Below are positions 1 to 7,369 of a stretch of DNA of 27,397 bases, in pieces. The position numbers and the translations under genes are program-made. Within the stretch, counting starts at the first letter, position 1. The number at the start of each line of letters is the position of its first letter. Origin of the DNA: Leptofilum sp050292445. Its GTDB lineage: Bacteria > Chloroflexota > Anaerolineae > Promineifilales > Promineifilaceae. The notes below the pieces were generated by a model. That model was not told the origin of the DNA, ran no database searches, and saw only the letters and a list, made by a program, of their open reading frames with translations. Where the stretch lies: contig JBNKLQ010000053.1 of the NCBI GenBank assembly GCA_050292445.1, positions 1 through 27,397 on the forward strand. The letters run 5' to 3'.

Positions 1-384
1 CCCCTTTGTCACCTCGGCGTGAGTCGAGCTGACCTTGCCCACGGTGACGCTGACGGTCTTGCCCCCCGCGAGCCGGGCGCGGTAGCCGCCCTTGCTCTCC
101 TCGAGGGCCAGCAGCGGCAGCAGCGCGACCAGGCCCGGCAAGAACGGCTGAGCCAGCACACCAGCTTAGCGGCCGCGTGTGAGGAATTGGCCAAGAAACT
201 GCGCCTGGCCTTGGCCTACCTGATTCTTACCCATTATGATGGGGAGCCAAACCGGGACCTGGCACATTGGGGTTTTGAACTGGTAGCTCGCACCCCGCAG
301 CGCGATGCAGATGAGGAACGGCCGTCTATCCCGGAACCAGAGGAAACACCGCTGCCAGAAGGCGTCGAGCTGGTTTTGGGGTAA
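1..384 (+). CDS. Partial open frame at left edge, unrecognised
   Basis: A frame open from the first base to a TAA at 382-384, so either the C-terminal end of a gene starting outside the window or a chance frame. The part after about position 170 (LAAACEELAKKLRLALAYLI, then an acidic, proline-rich tail ending ELVLG) looks protein-like. The first 170 bases are much richer in G+C than the rest and read as Gln/Arg/Ala-rich sequence. There, a minus-strand frame is equally plausible. A GTG at 19 could serve as start. I do not recognise a family, and the coding call is weak. Confidence 0.3.
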   Translation, partial: PLCHLGVSRADLAHGDADGLAPREPGAVAALALLEGQQRQQRDQARQERLSQHTSLAAACEELAKKLRLALAYLILTHYDGEPNRDLAHWGFELVARTPQRDADEERPSIPEPEETPLPEGVELVLG

Positions 385-435
385 GACCTATTAGACCGGA
401 AACCAAATGTTTTCACATTTTTACAAACTTTGCCT

Positions 436-512
436 GTCATTCCGACCAGAGGGAGGAATCTTTCTACCTGGGCGTGGAAAGATTCCTCGTCGCTTCGCTC
501 ACTCGGAATGAC
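436..512. repeat. Dispersed inverted repeat, copy A
   Basis: A nearly complete stem-loop: outer arms GTCATTCCGA (436-445) and TCGGAATGAC (503-512), and inner arms GAGGAATCTTTC and GAAAGATTCCTC around a 12-base loop. The sequence style (CATTCCGAG...GAGGAATC) is the widespread bacterial intergenic repeat whose translations read like SERSDEESF or SNEVRNLS. Copies B and C lie at 1048 and 2521. It sits just downstream of the YbaK-type gene's stop codon on the minus strand and could act in transcript 3' end formation. Confidence 0.75.
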
Positions 513-531
513 ATTGCATGGAAGCTTGCCC

Positions 532-996
532 TTACAACGACACAACTTCCACACCTTCCCCCAACCCTTTAAGCAAATCGGCCGTTTTCAGCATAACGGC
601 CGTTCCCCTTACCCCAGACCCCATCGAAATCTCTTCTTGGTCCAGCACCGATTGATCCACCAGGACGCGCACTGGCCGGGGCAGGCCAAACGGAGCCACC
701 GCGCCCATTTCATAGCCCGTCACGCGCCGCAGTTCATCTGGTTTGGCCATCGTCAGGCGAGATTGGCCCAGCGTGCGGCGCAGCTGCTTCCAATCGATCT
801 GCTGCGGCCCGGCCACCAGCACCATGAGGAACTCATCTGCCGCCAACCGAAAAAGCAGGCTGCGCACCACCTGCTCCGGCTGCTGGTTACGCTCGGCGGC
901 CGCTTGCTCCAGGGAGCGTACCGGGCCGTCGTGGGTGAACAGTTCGTAGGGGATTTGTTTCTGGTCGAGTTCGCGGGTTACGGGTGTTTCCATCAT
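532..996 (-). CDS. YbaK/ProX-type aminoacyl-tRNA deacylase
   Basis: A protein of 154 aa, the usual size for the YbaK/EbsC/ProX family, which hydrolyses mischarged tRNAs such as Cys- or Ala-tRNAPro in the cytoplasm. Family signs are the N-terminal short helix and strand (TRELDQKQIPYELFTHDG), the Q-x-x-R/S-L-LF segment (EQVVRSLLFR), the conserved lysine region (WKQLRRTLG ... LTMAKPDEL) and the G-YE-GAV-PFG segment (VTGYEMGAVAPFGLPRPVRV), followed by the SGVRGTAVML strand. The frame runs upstream to 1173, but that extension is repeat copy B in translation, so the ATG at 996 (or 993) is taken; no clear Shine-Dalgarno precedes it. The exact tRNA specificity cannot be read from sequence. Confidence 0.85.
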   Translation of the reverse strand: MMETPVTRELDQKQIPYELFTHDGPVRSLEQAAAERNQQPEQVVRSLLFRLAADEFLMVLVAGPQQIDWKQLRRTLGQSRLTMAKPDELRRVTGYEMGAVAPFGLPRPVRVLVDQSVLDQEEISMGSGVRGTAVMLKTADLLKGLGEGVEVVSL

Positions 997-1047
997 ATCA
1001 TATGTCAGAAAAAGACTGGGCCAATTTTTTTCATGTAGACTGTATTT

Positions 1048-1143
1048 GTCATTCCGAGCCGCTTTTTGGCGAGGAATCTTTCTTCTTACAGCCAAAATCT
1101 GTCCAGAGCTACGAGAAAGATTTCTCACTTCGTTCGAAATGAC
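1048..1143. repeat. Dispersed inverted repeat, copy B
   Basis: Outer arms are GTCATTCCGA and TCGAAATGAC-like ends (1048-1057 and 1134-1143); inner arms are GAGGAATCTTTC and GAGAAAGATTTCTC-like. It is more degenerate and longer than copy A. It lies between the circularly permuted ATP-grasp gene and the YbaK-type gene on the minus strand, and its translation (ISNEVRNLS) creates the false N-terminal extension of the latter. Confidence 0.7.
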
Positions 1144-1153
1144 ACGTAGGATA

Positions 1154-2497
1154 CTATCTTTTTTCAACGACAAAGGTGGGCACTGTCGAGCCGCCCCCCG
1201 CCGAAACGTTGAGCAGCGGGTCGGTGGAAAGGCGCGTCAGGCAGCCATCCACATAATCGCCATGGAAGATAAAGGGGGCGGTGTCTAACATGCGGTTGTA
1301 GATTTGCAAACGGCCGTCCACCATGCTGGGGTACGGTTCTTCAGGAATCACCACCCGCTCCTGCACAATATATGGTGCCTCCAACGCTTGCTGCACCGCC
1401 TGTTCCCAGCCGCTGGCGTTGGTTTGCCAGCCCAACACAATGCCGTGCCCCCCGTAATCGTCGTTGGGCTTCAGCACCAGCTGGTCTTTGTATTTGTGCA
1501 TAAAGGGAATCAGGTCGATGGGCAGGCCGCCGTACACCGTTTTGCGTTCTTCCACGGTGCGGGTCCAGGGAATATGGTTGTGGATAACGGCCGTTTCGTC
1601 TTTATCAAACAAATGGGCATTGCGCTCATCGCCCAGCACCGCCAGGCTCATCTTTTTGTATAAAATTTTGCAGCGGAACGGATTGACCATACACACATTG
1701 CCGTCGCGCACGGCGCGCACCACTGGCTGATCCAGGCCACCCCGCTCAATCAGCTCGGTAATGAGCACCCGCTTATAAATGATGTCGATCTGGAACCCTT
1801 CGTGGTGCAGACGGCCGTTTTCATACGTCACTTCACGCGGGTCCACAATCTTGGCTTCAAACCCCTGCGAGGCAAAATATTGGGTGAACAGCTCAAACTC
1901 GCTGCGCGTGGGCACATCGTGCCAATCCAAAATGCCGATTTGGGGGCGACTGGTGCCGCCTGCCTGGCGGTAGGCGTCTAATAACACATGTAAAACGCTG
2001 TGCCGGGTGGGTAACGGCCGTACCGCATATTGGCGCAAAAATTCTCCCATCACCGGCAGGCCATAAAATACCTCGTTCAGCACATCGTTGTAGGCCGAGG
2101 CGGCAGGGACTTCTGCATTGTACTCGGTAAACTTCAGCTCGCTGTTTTCAGTGACGTAAAAGGCGTCCAGCCGGGTCAGTGGCGTATGTCCTCTGTATGT
2201 GGGATCGTGCTGGATGAGTTCTTCTTCCCAATCCAGCAAGCCAAACTGGGCACAAAACTCAGCATCTTCCACGGCCAGCTCGGAGATCTTCTCGAAGGCG
2301 CGCAGCAGGGGGCGGATCGATTTGCGCACAAAGATATATTGTTCCGGGGTTAAAAAACGGGGACGCAGCACAGTGCATAACGGCCGTTTGCCAAAAAACA
2401 AGCCCCGCTGCTTCATCTGATCATCCAGCTGCCCCTGTGTTTCCGCTGCCAACTCATCCGTCAACAAATCATGGTAGGTTCGTATTGCTTCCTTCAA
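1154..2497 (-). CDS. Circularly permuted ATP-grasp protein
   Basis: A protein of 447 aa resembling the circularly permuted ATP-grasp group (glutathionylspermidine-synthase-like or COG2308-like). These enzymes join a carboxylate to an amine through an acyl-phosphate. The nucleotide-binding part is C-terminal: LVLKPNDDYGGHGIVLG at about 340-356 (lysine plus glycine loop), YIVQERV at 376-382 and a late strand with GGGSTVPTFVVEK. The acidic/Asn segment KFTEYNAEVPA is at 122-132. The start is TTG at 2497, after GAGGG with about 9 bases of spacing. It follows another ATP-grasp gene and a hydrolase gene on the same strand, suggesting one pathway. The substrate is unknown. It could instead be an uncharacterised DUF-type ligase. 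Confidence 0.72.
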   Translation of the reverse strand: MKEAIRTYHDLLTDELAAETQGQLDDQMKQRGLFFGKRPLCTVLRPRFLTPEQYIFVRKSIRPLLRAFEKISELAVEDAEFCAQFGLLDWEEELIQHDPTYRGHTPLTRLDAFYVTENSELKFTEYNAEVPAASAYNDVLNEVFYGLPVMGEFLRQYAVRPLPTRHSVLHVLLDAYRQAGGTSRPQIGILDWHDVPTRSEFELFTQYFASQGFEAKIVDPREVTYENGRLHHEGFQIDIIYKRVLITELIERGGLDQPVVRAVRDGNVCMVNPFRCKILYKKMSLAVLGDERNAHLFDKDETAVIHNHIPWTRTVEERKTVYGGLPIDLIPFMHKYKDQLVLKPNDDYGGHGIVLGWQTNASGWEQAVQQALEAPYIVQERVVIPEEPYPSMVDGRLQIYNRMLDTAPFIFHGDYVDGCLTRLSTDPLLNVSAGGGSTVPTFVVEKR

Positions 2498-2520
2498 CGC
2501 TATTCCCTCATTCTGAAATT

Positions 2521-2660
2521 GTCATGCTGAGAGCCTGTACTGAGCTTGCCGAAGTATCCTCCGAAGCATCCCTATTACGCACAAACAGCGGATCGTTTTA
2601 TTAACGCCACGTCTCTGCTTGATACCGTTTTGAGGGATTCTTCGCTGCGCTCAGAATGAC
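2521..2660. repeat. Dispersed inverted repeat, copy C
   Basis: Ends are GTCATGCTGA (2521-2530) and TCAGAATGAC (2651-2660), with the internal segments CTGAGCTTGCCGAAG and GAGGGATTCTTCGCTGCGC. It belongs to the same broad class of intergenic repeats as copies A and B but is a different subtype. It fills most of the 177-base gap between the two ATP-grasp genes. Confidence 0.65.
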
Positions 2661-2674
2661 AGGCAAACGATAAA

Positions 2675-3595
2675 TCAAAACAGTGCATTCCAGCGCGTCT
2701 CGGCCACTGGCGGGCGCGGCTCCAGGGCCAGGCCAATGCACAGGTCGGCCATGCCTTCCACGCACCAGCGGTGGAACTCGTAGCCCAGCGAATTCACGTC
2801 CATGTCTGGGGCCGGGTTCATAAAGTCGATGGCATAAGGGATGCCATCGCGCACGGCAAATTCGCAGGTGTTCATGTCGTAGCCAAAGGCGCGGCACAGC
2901 GTCTGGCAGTCAGCCACAATCCGGTCGTACAGTTCTGGCGACAACCCATCGGGATGGCTGTACTGGCGCGTGTGGGGATCGTAGCGCATCACCAGTACGT
3001 TTTCTTGTCCCAGCACCATGCAGCGGATGTACTCATCCCAGGTGATGAACTCTTGCAGCACCATCGTCAGCAGGCCAGATTGGTCGTAGCTACGGTACAG
3101 CTCTTCCATGTTATGGCAAACGTACACCTCTTTCCAGCCGCCGCCGTGCGCATCCTTCAGAATGCAGGGGAAGCCGCCCACGTACTCAACCAACTCCTGC
3201 CAGGGCATGGGGAAGGCGAGGTTGCGCAAGCTTTTGCTGTGGTCGATGCCGGGGATGTACTCTTTGTTGGGCAAGACGGCCGTTTTCGGACTCACCAAGC
3301 CCAATTTTGTAATCAGCGAGGCGCCAAAAAATTTGTCGTCGGCCGTCCACATCAACGGGTTGTTGATCACATGCGTCCCTTGCAGCATCGCATTCTTCAG
3401 GTAAGAGCGATAGTAGGGGACCTCGTGCGAAATGCGGTCTACGATGACGGCGTATTCGCACGGTTCGTCCATTTGCGTGCCGCCGATGGTGACAAATTCG
3501 GCCGTTACGTCCTGGTTACGGCCGTTCACCTCTTCAATAAACGCTGGCGGCCAAGACCATTCCATCCCCACCATCAAACCAATCTTCTTCGTCAT
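2675..3595 (-). CDS. ATP-grasp carboxylate-amine ligase
   Basis: A protein of 306 aa with a standard-order ATP-grasp fold (RimK/D-Ala-D-Ala ligase-like). Visible parts are an N-terminal Rossmann-like region ending near 100 (ADDKFFGASLITKLGLVSPKT, the typical lead into the ATP-grasp core), FPCILKDAHGGGW at 142-154 (ATP-binding lysine K147 and glycine loop), VLQEFI at 179-184 (adenine-binding hinge) and CEFAVRDGIPYAIDFMNPAP at 244-263. In the last segment Glu, Asp and Asn match the metal-binding positions. A Shine-Dalgarno GGAGAGG precedes the ATG at 3595. It lies between the hydrolase and the permuted ATP-grasp gene. The product is unknown, though a peptide-like or amide-linked metabolite is likely. 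Confidence 0.78.
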   Translation of the reverse strand: MTKKIGLMVGMEWSWPPAFIEEVNGRNQDVTAEFVTIGGTQMDEPCEYAVIVDRISHEVPYYRSYLKNAMLQGTHVINNPLMWTADDKFFGASLITKLGLVSPKTAVLPNKEYIPGIDHSKSLRNLAFPMPWQELVEYVGGFPCILKDAHGGGWKEVYVCHNMEELYRSYDQSGLLTMVLQEFITWDEYIRCMVLGQENVLVMRYDPHTRQYSHPDGLSPELYDRIVADCQTLCRAFGYDMNTCEFAVRDGIPYAIDFMNPAPDMDVNSLGYEFHRWCVEGMADLCIGLALEPRPPVAETRWNALF

Positions 3596-3697
3596 GCGTC
3601 CCTCTCCTTATTTTTGTGTGCGAGTTTGCCAGTGGAAGGGTTTGCCAATAAAAGCAACTTTTCACTTTTTACTCGCAGACTCGCCACTCGCTCACTC

Positions 3698-4417
3698 TCA
3701 GTCATGTCCCCCGATATACGTCAACAGCATCTTCTCCCAATATGGCCAATCATGGCTCCAGCCATCCCAAAGGCGCAGCGCATTGCCAATGCCCTTTTGC
3801 CACAGCGCCGTGGAAAGCTGCTCATTATTGGCCCGCAGCCCGTCATCCCGCCCCACAGCCAGAATGATGTCCAACCGGCGCAGCAGTTCCAGCCGCTCGT
3901 GGTCATGCTCATTGGGGATGTAGGCAACGGGATTGTTGGCATAAATATGCCCACCGCCGTGCCCGTCGGCCCAGCGCGAAATGTCGTAGATGCCGCTCAG
4001 GCCAATGGTGCGGCTCACCAGGTCTGGTCGTCGCAGTGCCAGGTTCACTGCATGATACGCGCCAAAGCTAGCTCCGATGGTGATCAAAAATGGGTTTTGA
4101 TTCTTTTGCCAGGAAAGCGGCAGCACTTCACTAACCAGATAGTTTTCGTACTGCACCTGCCGCCATGCACGGGCACCGGGGTGCTTCCAGTAGGCATACC
4201 AGCTTTCGGCATCGACACTGTCTACACAGTAAACTTGCAGCCACCCTTCATTGATGTGATGCCCCAGCAACTGCATCATGCCCCGGTCTTCCCATTCATA
4301 AAAGCGCCCTTTGGAGGTGGGAAAGACCAACAGTCTGGCACCACTATGGCCAAATACCAGAAGCTCCATATCGCGCTCCAGCGCTGGGCTGTACCAACGA
4401 TGATATTCTCGATTCAT
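3698..4417 (-). CDS. Alpha/beta-hydrolase, esterase family (COG4947-like)
   Basis: A cytoplasmic protein of 239 aa with no signal peptide. The nucleophile elbow is GASFGAY (G115-x-S117-x-G119). The remaining triad is probably D191 or D192 (AVGRDDGLR) and H222 (DGWSHDWPYW). The N-terminus (YHRWYSPALERDMELLVFG, then LLVFPTSKGRFYEWED) and the ISRWADGHGGGHIYANNPVAYIPN stretch resemble the small putative esterases annotated as COG4947, often placed next to ATP-grasp genes. It is the first gene of the minus-strand group, with AGGAAGAG upstream of the ATG. It probably hydrolyses an ester or amide, or transfers an acyl group, in the same pathway as the two ligases. Confidence 0.8.
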   Translation of the reverse strand: MNREYHRWYSPALERDMELLVFGHSGARLLVFPTSKGRFYEWEDRGMMQLLGHHINEGWLQVYCVDSVDAESWYAYWKHPGARAWRQVQYENYLVSEVLPLSWQKNQNPFLITIGASFGAYHAVNLALRRPDLVSRTIGLSGIYDISRWADGHGGGHIYANNPVAYIPNEHDHERLELLRRLDIILAVGRDDGLRANNEQLSTALWQKGIGNALRLWDGWSHDWPYWEKMLLTYIGGHD

Positions 4418-4729
4418 TCGGTTATCTCTTCCTAAAATAGATTGTACAGAGACCCTAGGGGCTTGCCTTCAGTCGTTAAGTTTTGCTGCTACCAAACCCT
4501 CAGGGTCTTTACGAGTCTGGGGATAGTCCCAAATTGATTTGGGAAAACTATTGTATCAATATTTTAGCAATCACCCTAAAAATGAAAATTTCAAATGATG
4601 GCAAAACGGTTTGGCAAGTAACGGGTTACTATTAGCAGTGTGAAAGGGAAACGGCCGTTTCCCTTCCCAACAACTATGTGGTAAAACGGTGAAAACCTGG
4701 AAGCAAGTAAACAAGAGGAGATCCCACCC
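4418..4729. other. Divergent intergenic region, esterase operon / degV
   Basis: About 312 bases between the divergent hydrolase and DegV genes, so both promoters should lie here. Visible structure is the pair AGACCCT (4450-4456) and AGGGTCT (4502-4508), which could form a long-loop hairpin at the 5' end of the hydrolase transcript. There is also an extended perfect palindrome of 22 bases centred on ACGGCCGT at 4644-4665. No convincing consensus -35/-10 pair is seen. Confidence 0.5.
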
Positions 4730-5581
4730 ATGAGCAAAGCAAAAGTTGCGGTTGTGGTAGACAGCACCGCTTACATTCCCCCAGCGCTGGTTGACCAATA
4801 CAATATTCATGTCATTCCCCAGATTCTTAACTGGGAGGGCACCAGCCTGCGTGATGATGTAGACATTAAGCCCGATGCTTTTTACCAGCGCTTGTCTAAT
4901 GCCAAAGAGATGCCCACCACCTCTCAACCATCAGCAGGCGAATTCCATGAATTTTTCTCCAAGGTAGCAGAAACGGCCGATTCCATCGTGGCCATTCTCA
5001 TCTCCAAATCGCTCAGCGGCACCCAGGCTTCGGCCCAGGCTGCCGCCGACATGATGGAAGATTATCCTATTGAGATTGTCGATTCCGAGTCAGCCGCCAT
5101 GGGGCTGGGCTATATGGTCCTGGCCGCCACCCGCGCCATTGAGAACGGGGCGGATTACAAAGAAGCGGCCGAAGCCGCCCGTGCCCTGGTAAAAAAGATG
5201 CGGGTGCTGTTTGTGGTAGACACGCTGGAATTTTTGCATCGCGGGGGGCGCATCGGTGGGGCGCAGCGGCTCATTGGCTCCATGCTTTCCATCAAGCCCA
5301 TCCTGCATCTGGTCGATGGCAAAATCGAACCGCTGGCTTCTGTGCGCACCAAAAAGAAGGCGTTGGCCCACCTGATGGACGTGGCCAAAACAGAAATGGC
5401 GGGGCAGTCTGGCATTAAAGCGGCCGTTATTCATGCCTCCGCTGCCGCAGATGCCGAAAAACTGTACCACCAGCTTAAGCAAGCACTACAACCAGAAGAA
5501 ATTCACATTGTGGAACTCAGCCCGGTGGTGGGTGCCCACGTTGGCCCCAAAGCTCTGGGCATCGTCTTCTTCGCTAACTAA
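4730..5581 (+). CDS. DegV family fatty-acid-binding protein
   Basis: A protein of 283 aa, normal for the DegV (FakB-like) family, which binds a fatty acid between two domains and in some bacteria presents it to a fatty-acid kinase. Hallmarks are the N-terminal VVVDSTAYIP, TTSQPSAGEF (the TSQPS fatty-acid carboxylate-binding motif), SKSLSGTQASA, the domain-2 signature FVVDTLEFLHRGGRIGGAQ followed by SMLSIKPIL, and the C-terminal SPVVGAHVGPKALGI. The Shine-Dalgarno AGAGGAG lies 9 bases before the ATG. It appears monocistronic, followed by three hairpins. No FakA-type kinase gene is in the window. Confidence 0.95.
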   Translation: MSKAKVAVVVDSTAYIPPALVDQYNIHVIPQILNWEGTSLRDDVDIKPDAFYQRLSNAKEMPTTSQPSAGEFHEFFSKVAETADSIVAILISKSLSGTQASAQAAADMMEDYPIEIVDSESAAMGLGYMVLAATRAIENGADYKEAAEAARALVKKMRVLFVVDTLEFLHRGGRIGGAQRLIGSMLSIKPILHLVDGKIEPLASVRTKKKALAHLMDVAKTEMAGQSGIKAAVIHASAAADAEKLYHQLKQALQPEEIHIVELSPVVGAHVGPKALGIVFFAN

Positions 5582-5669
5582 GTAAGCGGCCAAAAATAAC
5601 TTTCTACATTAAGTTGGTCGCTTACTGCTAAACCGTCCGCACAATTCCGCTAACTTATTTGCGGACGGT
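5581..5669. other. Two tandem hairpins downstream of degV
   Basis: Hairpin 1 pairs AGTAAGCGGCCA (5581-5592) with TGGTCGCTTACT (5615-5626): 12 pairs, one of them G-U. Hairpin 2 pairs ACCGTCCGCA (5632-5641) with TGCGGACGGT (5660-5669): 10 perfect pairs. Neither has a following T-run. They directly precede a canonical terminator hairpin, giving three unrelated stem-loops in 140 bases. Confidence 0.6.
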
Positions 5670-5680
5670 CACTAAAGCCA

Positions 5681-5722
5681 AAGCCTCCTGCCAGAACATT
5701 TATTTCCAGCAGGAGGCTTTTT
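5681..5722 (+). terminator. Rho-independent terminator of degV
   Basis: Stem AAGCCTCCTGC (5681-5691) pairs with GCAGGAGGCTT (5709-5719), with a 17-base loop and a T-run (TTTTT including the stem end). It lies in the convergent gap between degV and the AAA+ gene and may also work, less strongly, on the minus strand. Confidence 0.85.
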
Positions 5723-5750
5723 CACTGTTTACTGGTTTACTGATTACCGA

Positions 5751-7094
5751 TTACTGATCCGCCAGCGTCGCCGCCATATTCCCATCGACAAAATAGCTCT
5801 CACACGCCTCATCAACCAACTCTGGTGTCAGGCGGGGTGTGGTGCCATCATAGTTGCAAATGGAAATGACAGTTTTTACCAGATCGCGCGGATGCACAGC
5901 TTGCATCACCCGGCTTGGCCCTCGATACCATTTTTGCAACAAATGTACAAATGTTTTTTTATCGAATGGAACGTTGAACGCTTTACATGATTCGGTAAAA
6001 ATCTGGTAGAACAGCTTCTCGCTCGGGCCGCCCACCTCTACTTTCATTTGAATACGCCGCAAAAACGCGCCGTCCACCAGCTGCATTGGGTCCAGGTTGG
6101 TAGAAAAGACAATGAATTGGCGGAAGGGAACTTCCAGACTCTGCCCCGATTGCAGCCGTAAAAAGTCAATGCCGCTCTCCAGGGGAACAATCCAACGGTT
6201 CAGCAGTTCCTGTGGGCTAATTTGCTGGCGGCCAAAGTCATCAATCAGGAACATACCGCCGTTGGCCTTGAGCTGAAGCGGTGCCTCATACACTTTGGCA
6301 ATGGGCTCGTAGCGCAAATCTAAGGAGTCCATTGTCAGCTCACCACCGACCATTACGGCCGGACGTTCAAACAGCCGCCAGCGCTGATCGCACTTTGCTT
6401 TTTCGGTACGGCCGTTGTTTACGTTCAAATTGGCGGTATGAAACGCAGCTTCTTCTTGAGTAACCGGCGTATGCACCAACGGATCAAAAACCCGAATAAC
6501 TTGCCCTCCCACCGTAATGGCATCGGGCAGCCAGATGGGCGAATCACGAGCAATGAGCTTGGCAATCGCCTGGGCAATCGTCGTCTTACCATTGCCGGGT
6601 GGTCCATATAAAAAGAGAGAGGAACCCGCGTTCACAGCCGGTCCCAGACGACGGTCAAAGTTATCCGGCAAAATCAAAAAGCTCAGTGCCTGCTTTACCT
6701 GTACCGGCGTAATGCGCTGCTCTCGCTTCGATTGCAGCAAAATCGCTCTGGTGTACTTTTCCAGCGAGACGGGCACGCGGCCCACATACTGGCTGCGTTC
6801 AAACGAGTCGCGGGCGCGCTTGGTACCGGCTTCGGTAAGACCGTACGTAAAACTCAAGCTACCCAGACCGCCAGCACGCACCACTTCAACCAAATGCTCT
6901 TGCTTCATCCGGGCCAGCAATTCATCTACCAAACTGGGATGAATGCCTAAAACTTCAGAAAAGCGAGCAATGTTTACATCACTTTCGTTAAAAAGCAGTC
7001 GAAAGATAATATCCTGTATTAAGCCTGACGGGACTCCCAAATCTTCCAGCTTCATGACAGGCGACAGAAGCTTCATAAGTTGGCCAGTTGACAT
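5751..7094 (-). CDS. AAA+ ATPase with N-terminal winged helix
   Basis: A protein of 447 aa. Residues about 10-95 look like a winged-helix domain (LIQDIIFRLLFNESDVNIARFSEVLGIHPSLVDELLARM, then a beta wing and GLTEAG). The AAA+ core starts near 160: Walker A GPPGNGKT at 164-171, a Walker B-like FLIDDFGR at 282-289 in which the usual second acidic residue is Asp rather than Glu, sensor-1 VFSTNLDP, and an arginine-rich FLRRIQMKVEV. The ATG at 7094 is preferred over GTG at 7166 because AGGAAAA lies just upstream. Similar stand-alone ATPases in Chloroflexota are annotated only as ATP-binding proteins. The role is unknown, possibly a regulatory or remodelling ATPase. Confidence 0.8.
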   Translation of the reverse strand: MSTGQLMKLLSPVMKLEDLGVPSGLIQDIIFRLLFNESDVNIARFSEVLGIHPSLVDELLARMKQEHLVEVVRAGGLGSLSFTYGLTEAGTKRARDSFERSQYVGRVPVSLEKYTRAILLQSKREQRITPVQVKQALSFLILPDNFDRRLGPAVNAGSSLFLYGPPGNGKTTIAQAIAKLIARDSPIWLPDAITVGGQVIRVFDPLVHTPVTQEEAAFHTANLNVNNGRTEKAKCDQRWRLFERPAVMVGGELTMDSLDLRYEPIAKVYEAPLQLKANGGMFLIDDFGRQQISPQELLNRWIVPLESGIDFLRLQSGQSLEVPFRQFIVFSTNLDPMQLVDGAFLRRIQMKVEVGGPSEKLFYQIFTESCKAFNVPFDKKTFVHLLQKWYRGPSRVMQAVHPRDLVKTVISICNYDGTTPRLTPELVDEACESYFVDGNMAATLADQ

Positions 7095-7311
7095 TTGTTT
7101 TCCTGTTAGGGCGAATGGGATTGAGATTGGCGTGATGTGTGCTTCCGCGCATTCCCAATGAGCCACAATAATCTACAATTTTTTGATTAGCATGGTAGTT
7201 GGCCCTCATACCAACAGCGCATGCCTCACCGTGTTCAAGTATAAAGTGCTCTAAACAGGAATGACATAGGAAATAGGCGGGAAACGGCCGTTACTCCCCC
7301 TATTTTCCCAT

Positions 7312-7338
7312 AAAAAAAAGAGCACCAAACAGGTGCTC
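7312..7338 (-). terminator. Rho-independent terminator of gyrA
   Basis: Read on the minus strand, stem GAGCACC, loop TGTTT and stem GGTGCTC are followed by eight T. It begins about 30 bases after the gyrase A stop codon. This means the downstream AAA+ gene is probably transcribed from its own promoter in 7095-7310. Confidence 0.93.
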
Positions 7339-7369
7339 CTTCTAATCAATCAGTAAAAACGTCAGATTA

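Noticed and set aside
430..1038. 202-residue plus-strand open frame
   Set aside because: Antisense to the YbaK-type gene and running through repeat copy A; no domain features.
997..1173. N-terminal extension of the YbaK-type protein
   Set aside because: The extension is the translation of dispersed repeat copy B (ISNEVRNLS) and exceeds normal family length.
2771..4435. 554-residue plus-strand open frame
   Set aside because: Exactly antisense to the ATP-grasp and esterase genes, both of which show clear motifs and ribosome-binding sites; its own sequence has no recognisable domain.
7095..7166. GTG start at 7166 for the AAA+ gene
   Set aside because: No Shine-Dalgarno there, whereas AGGAAAA precedes the ATG at 7094.
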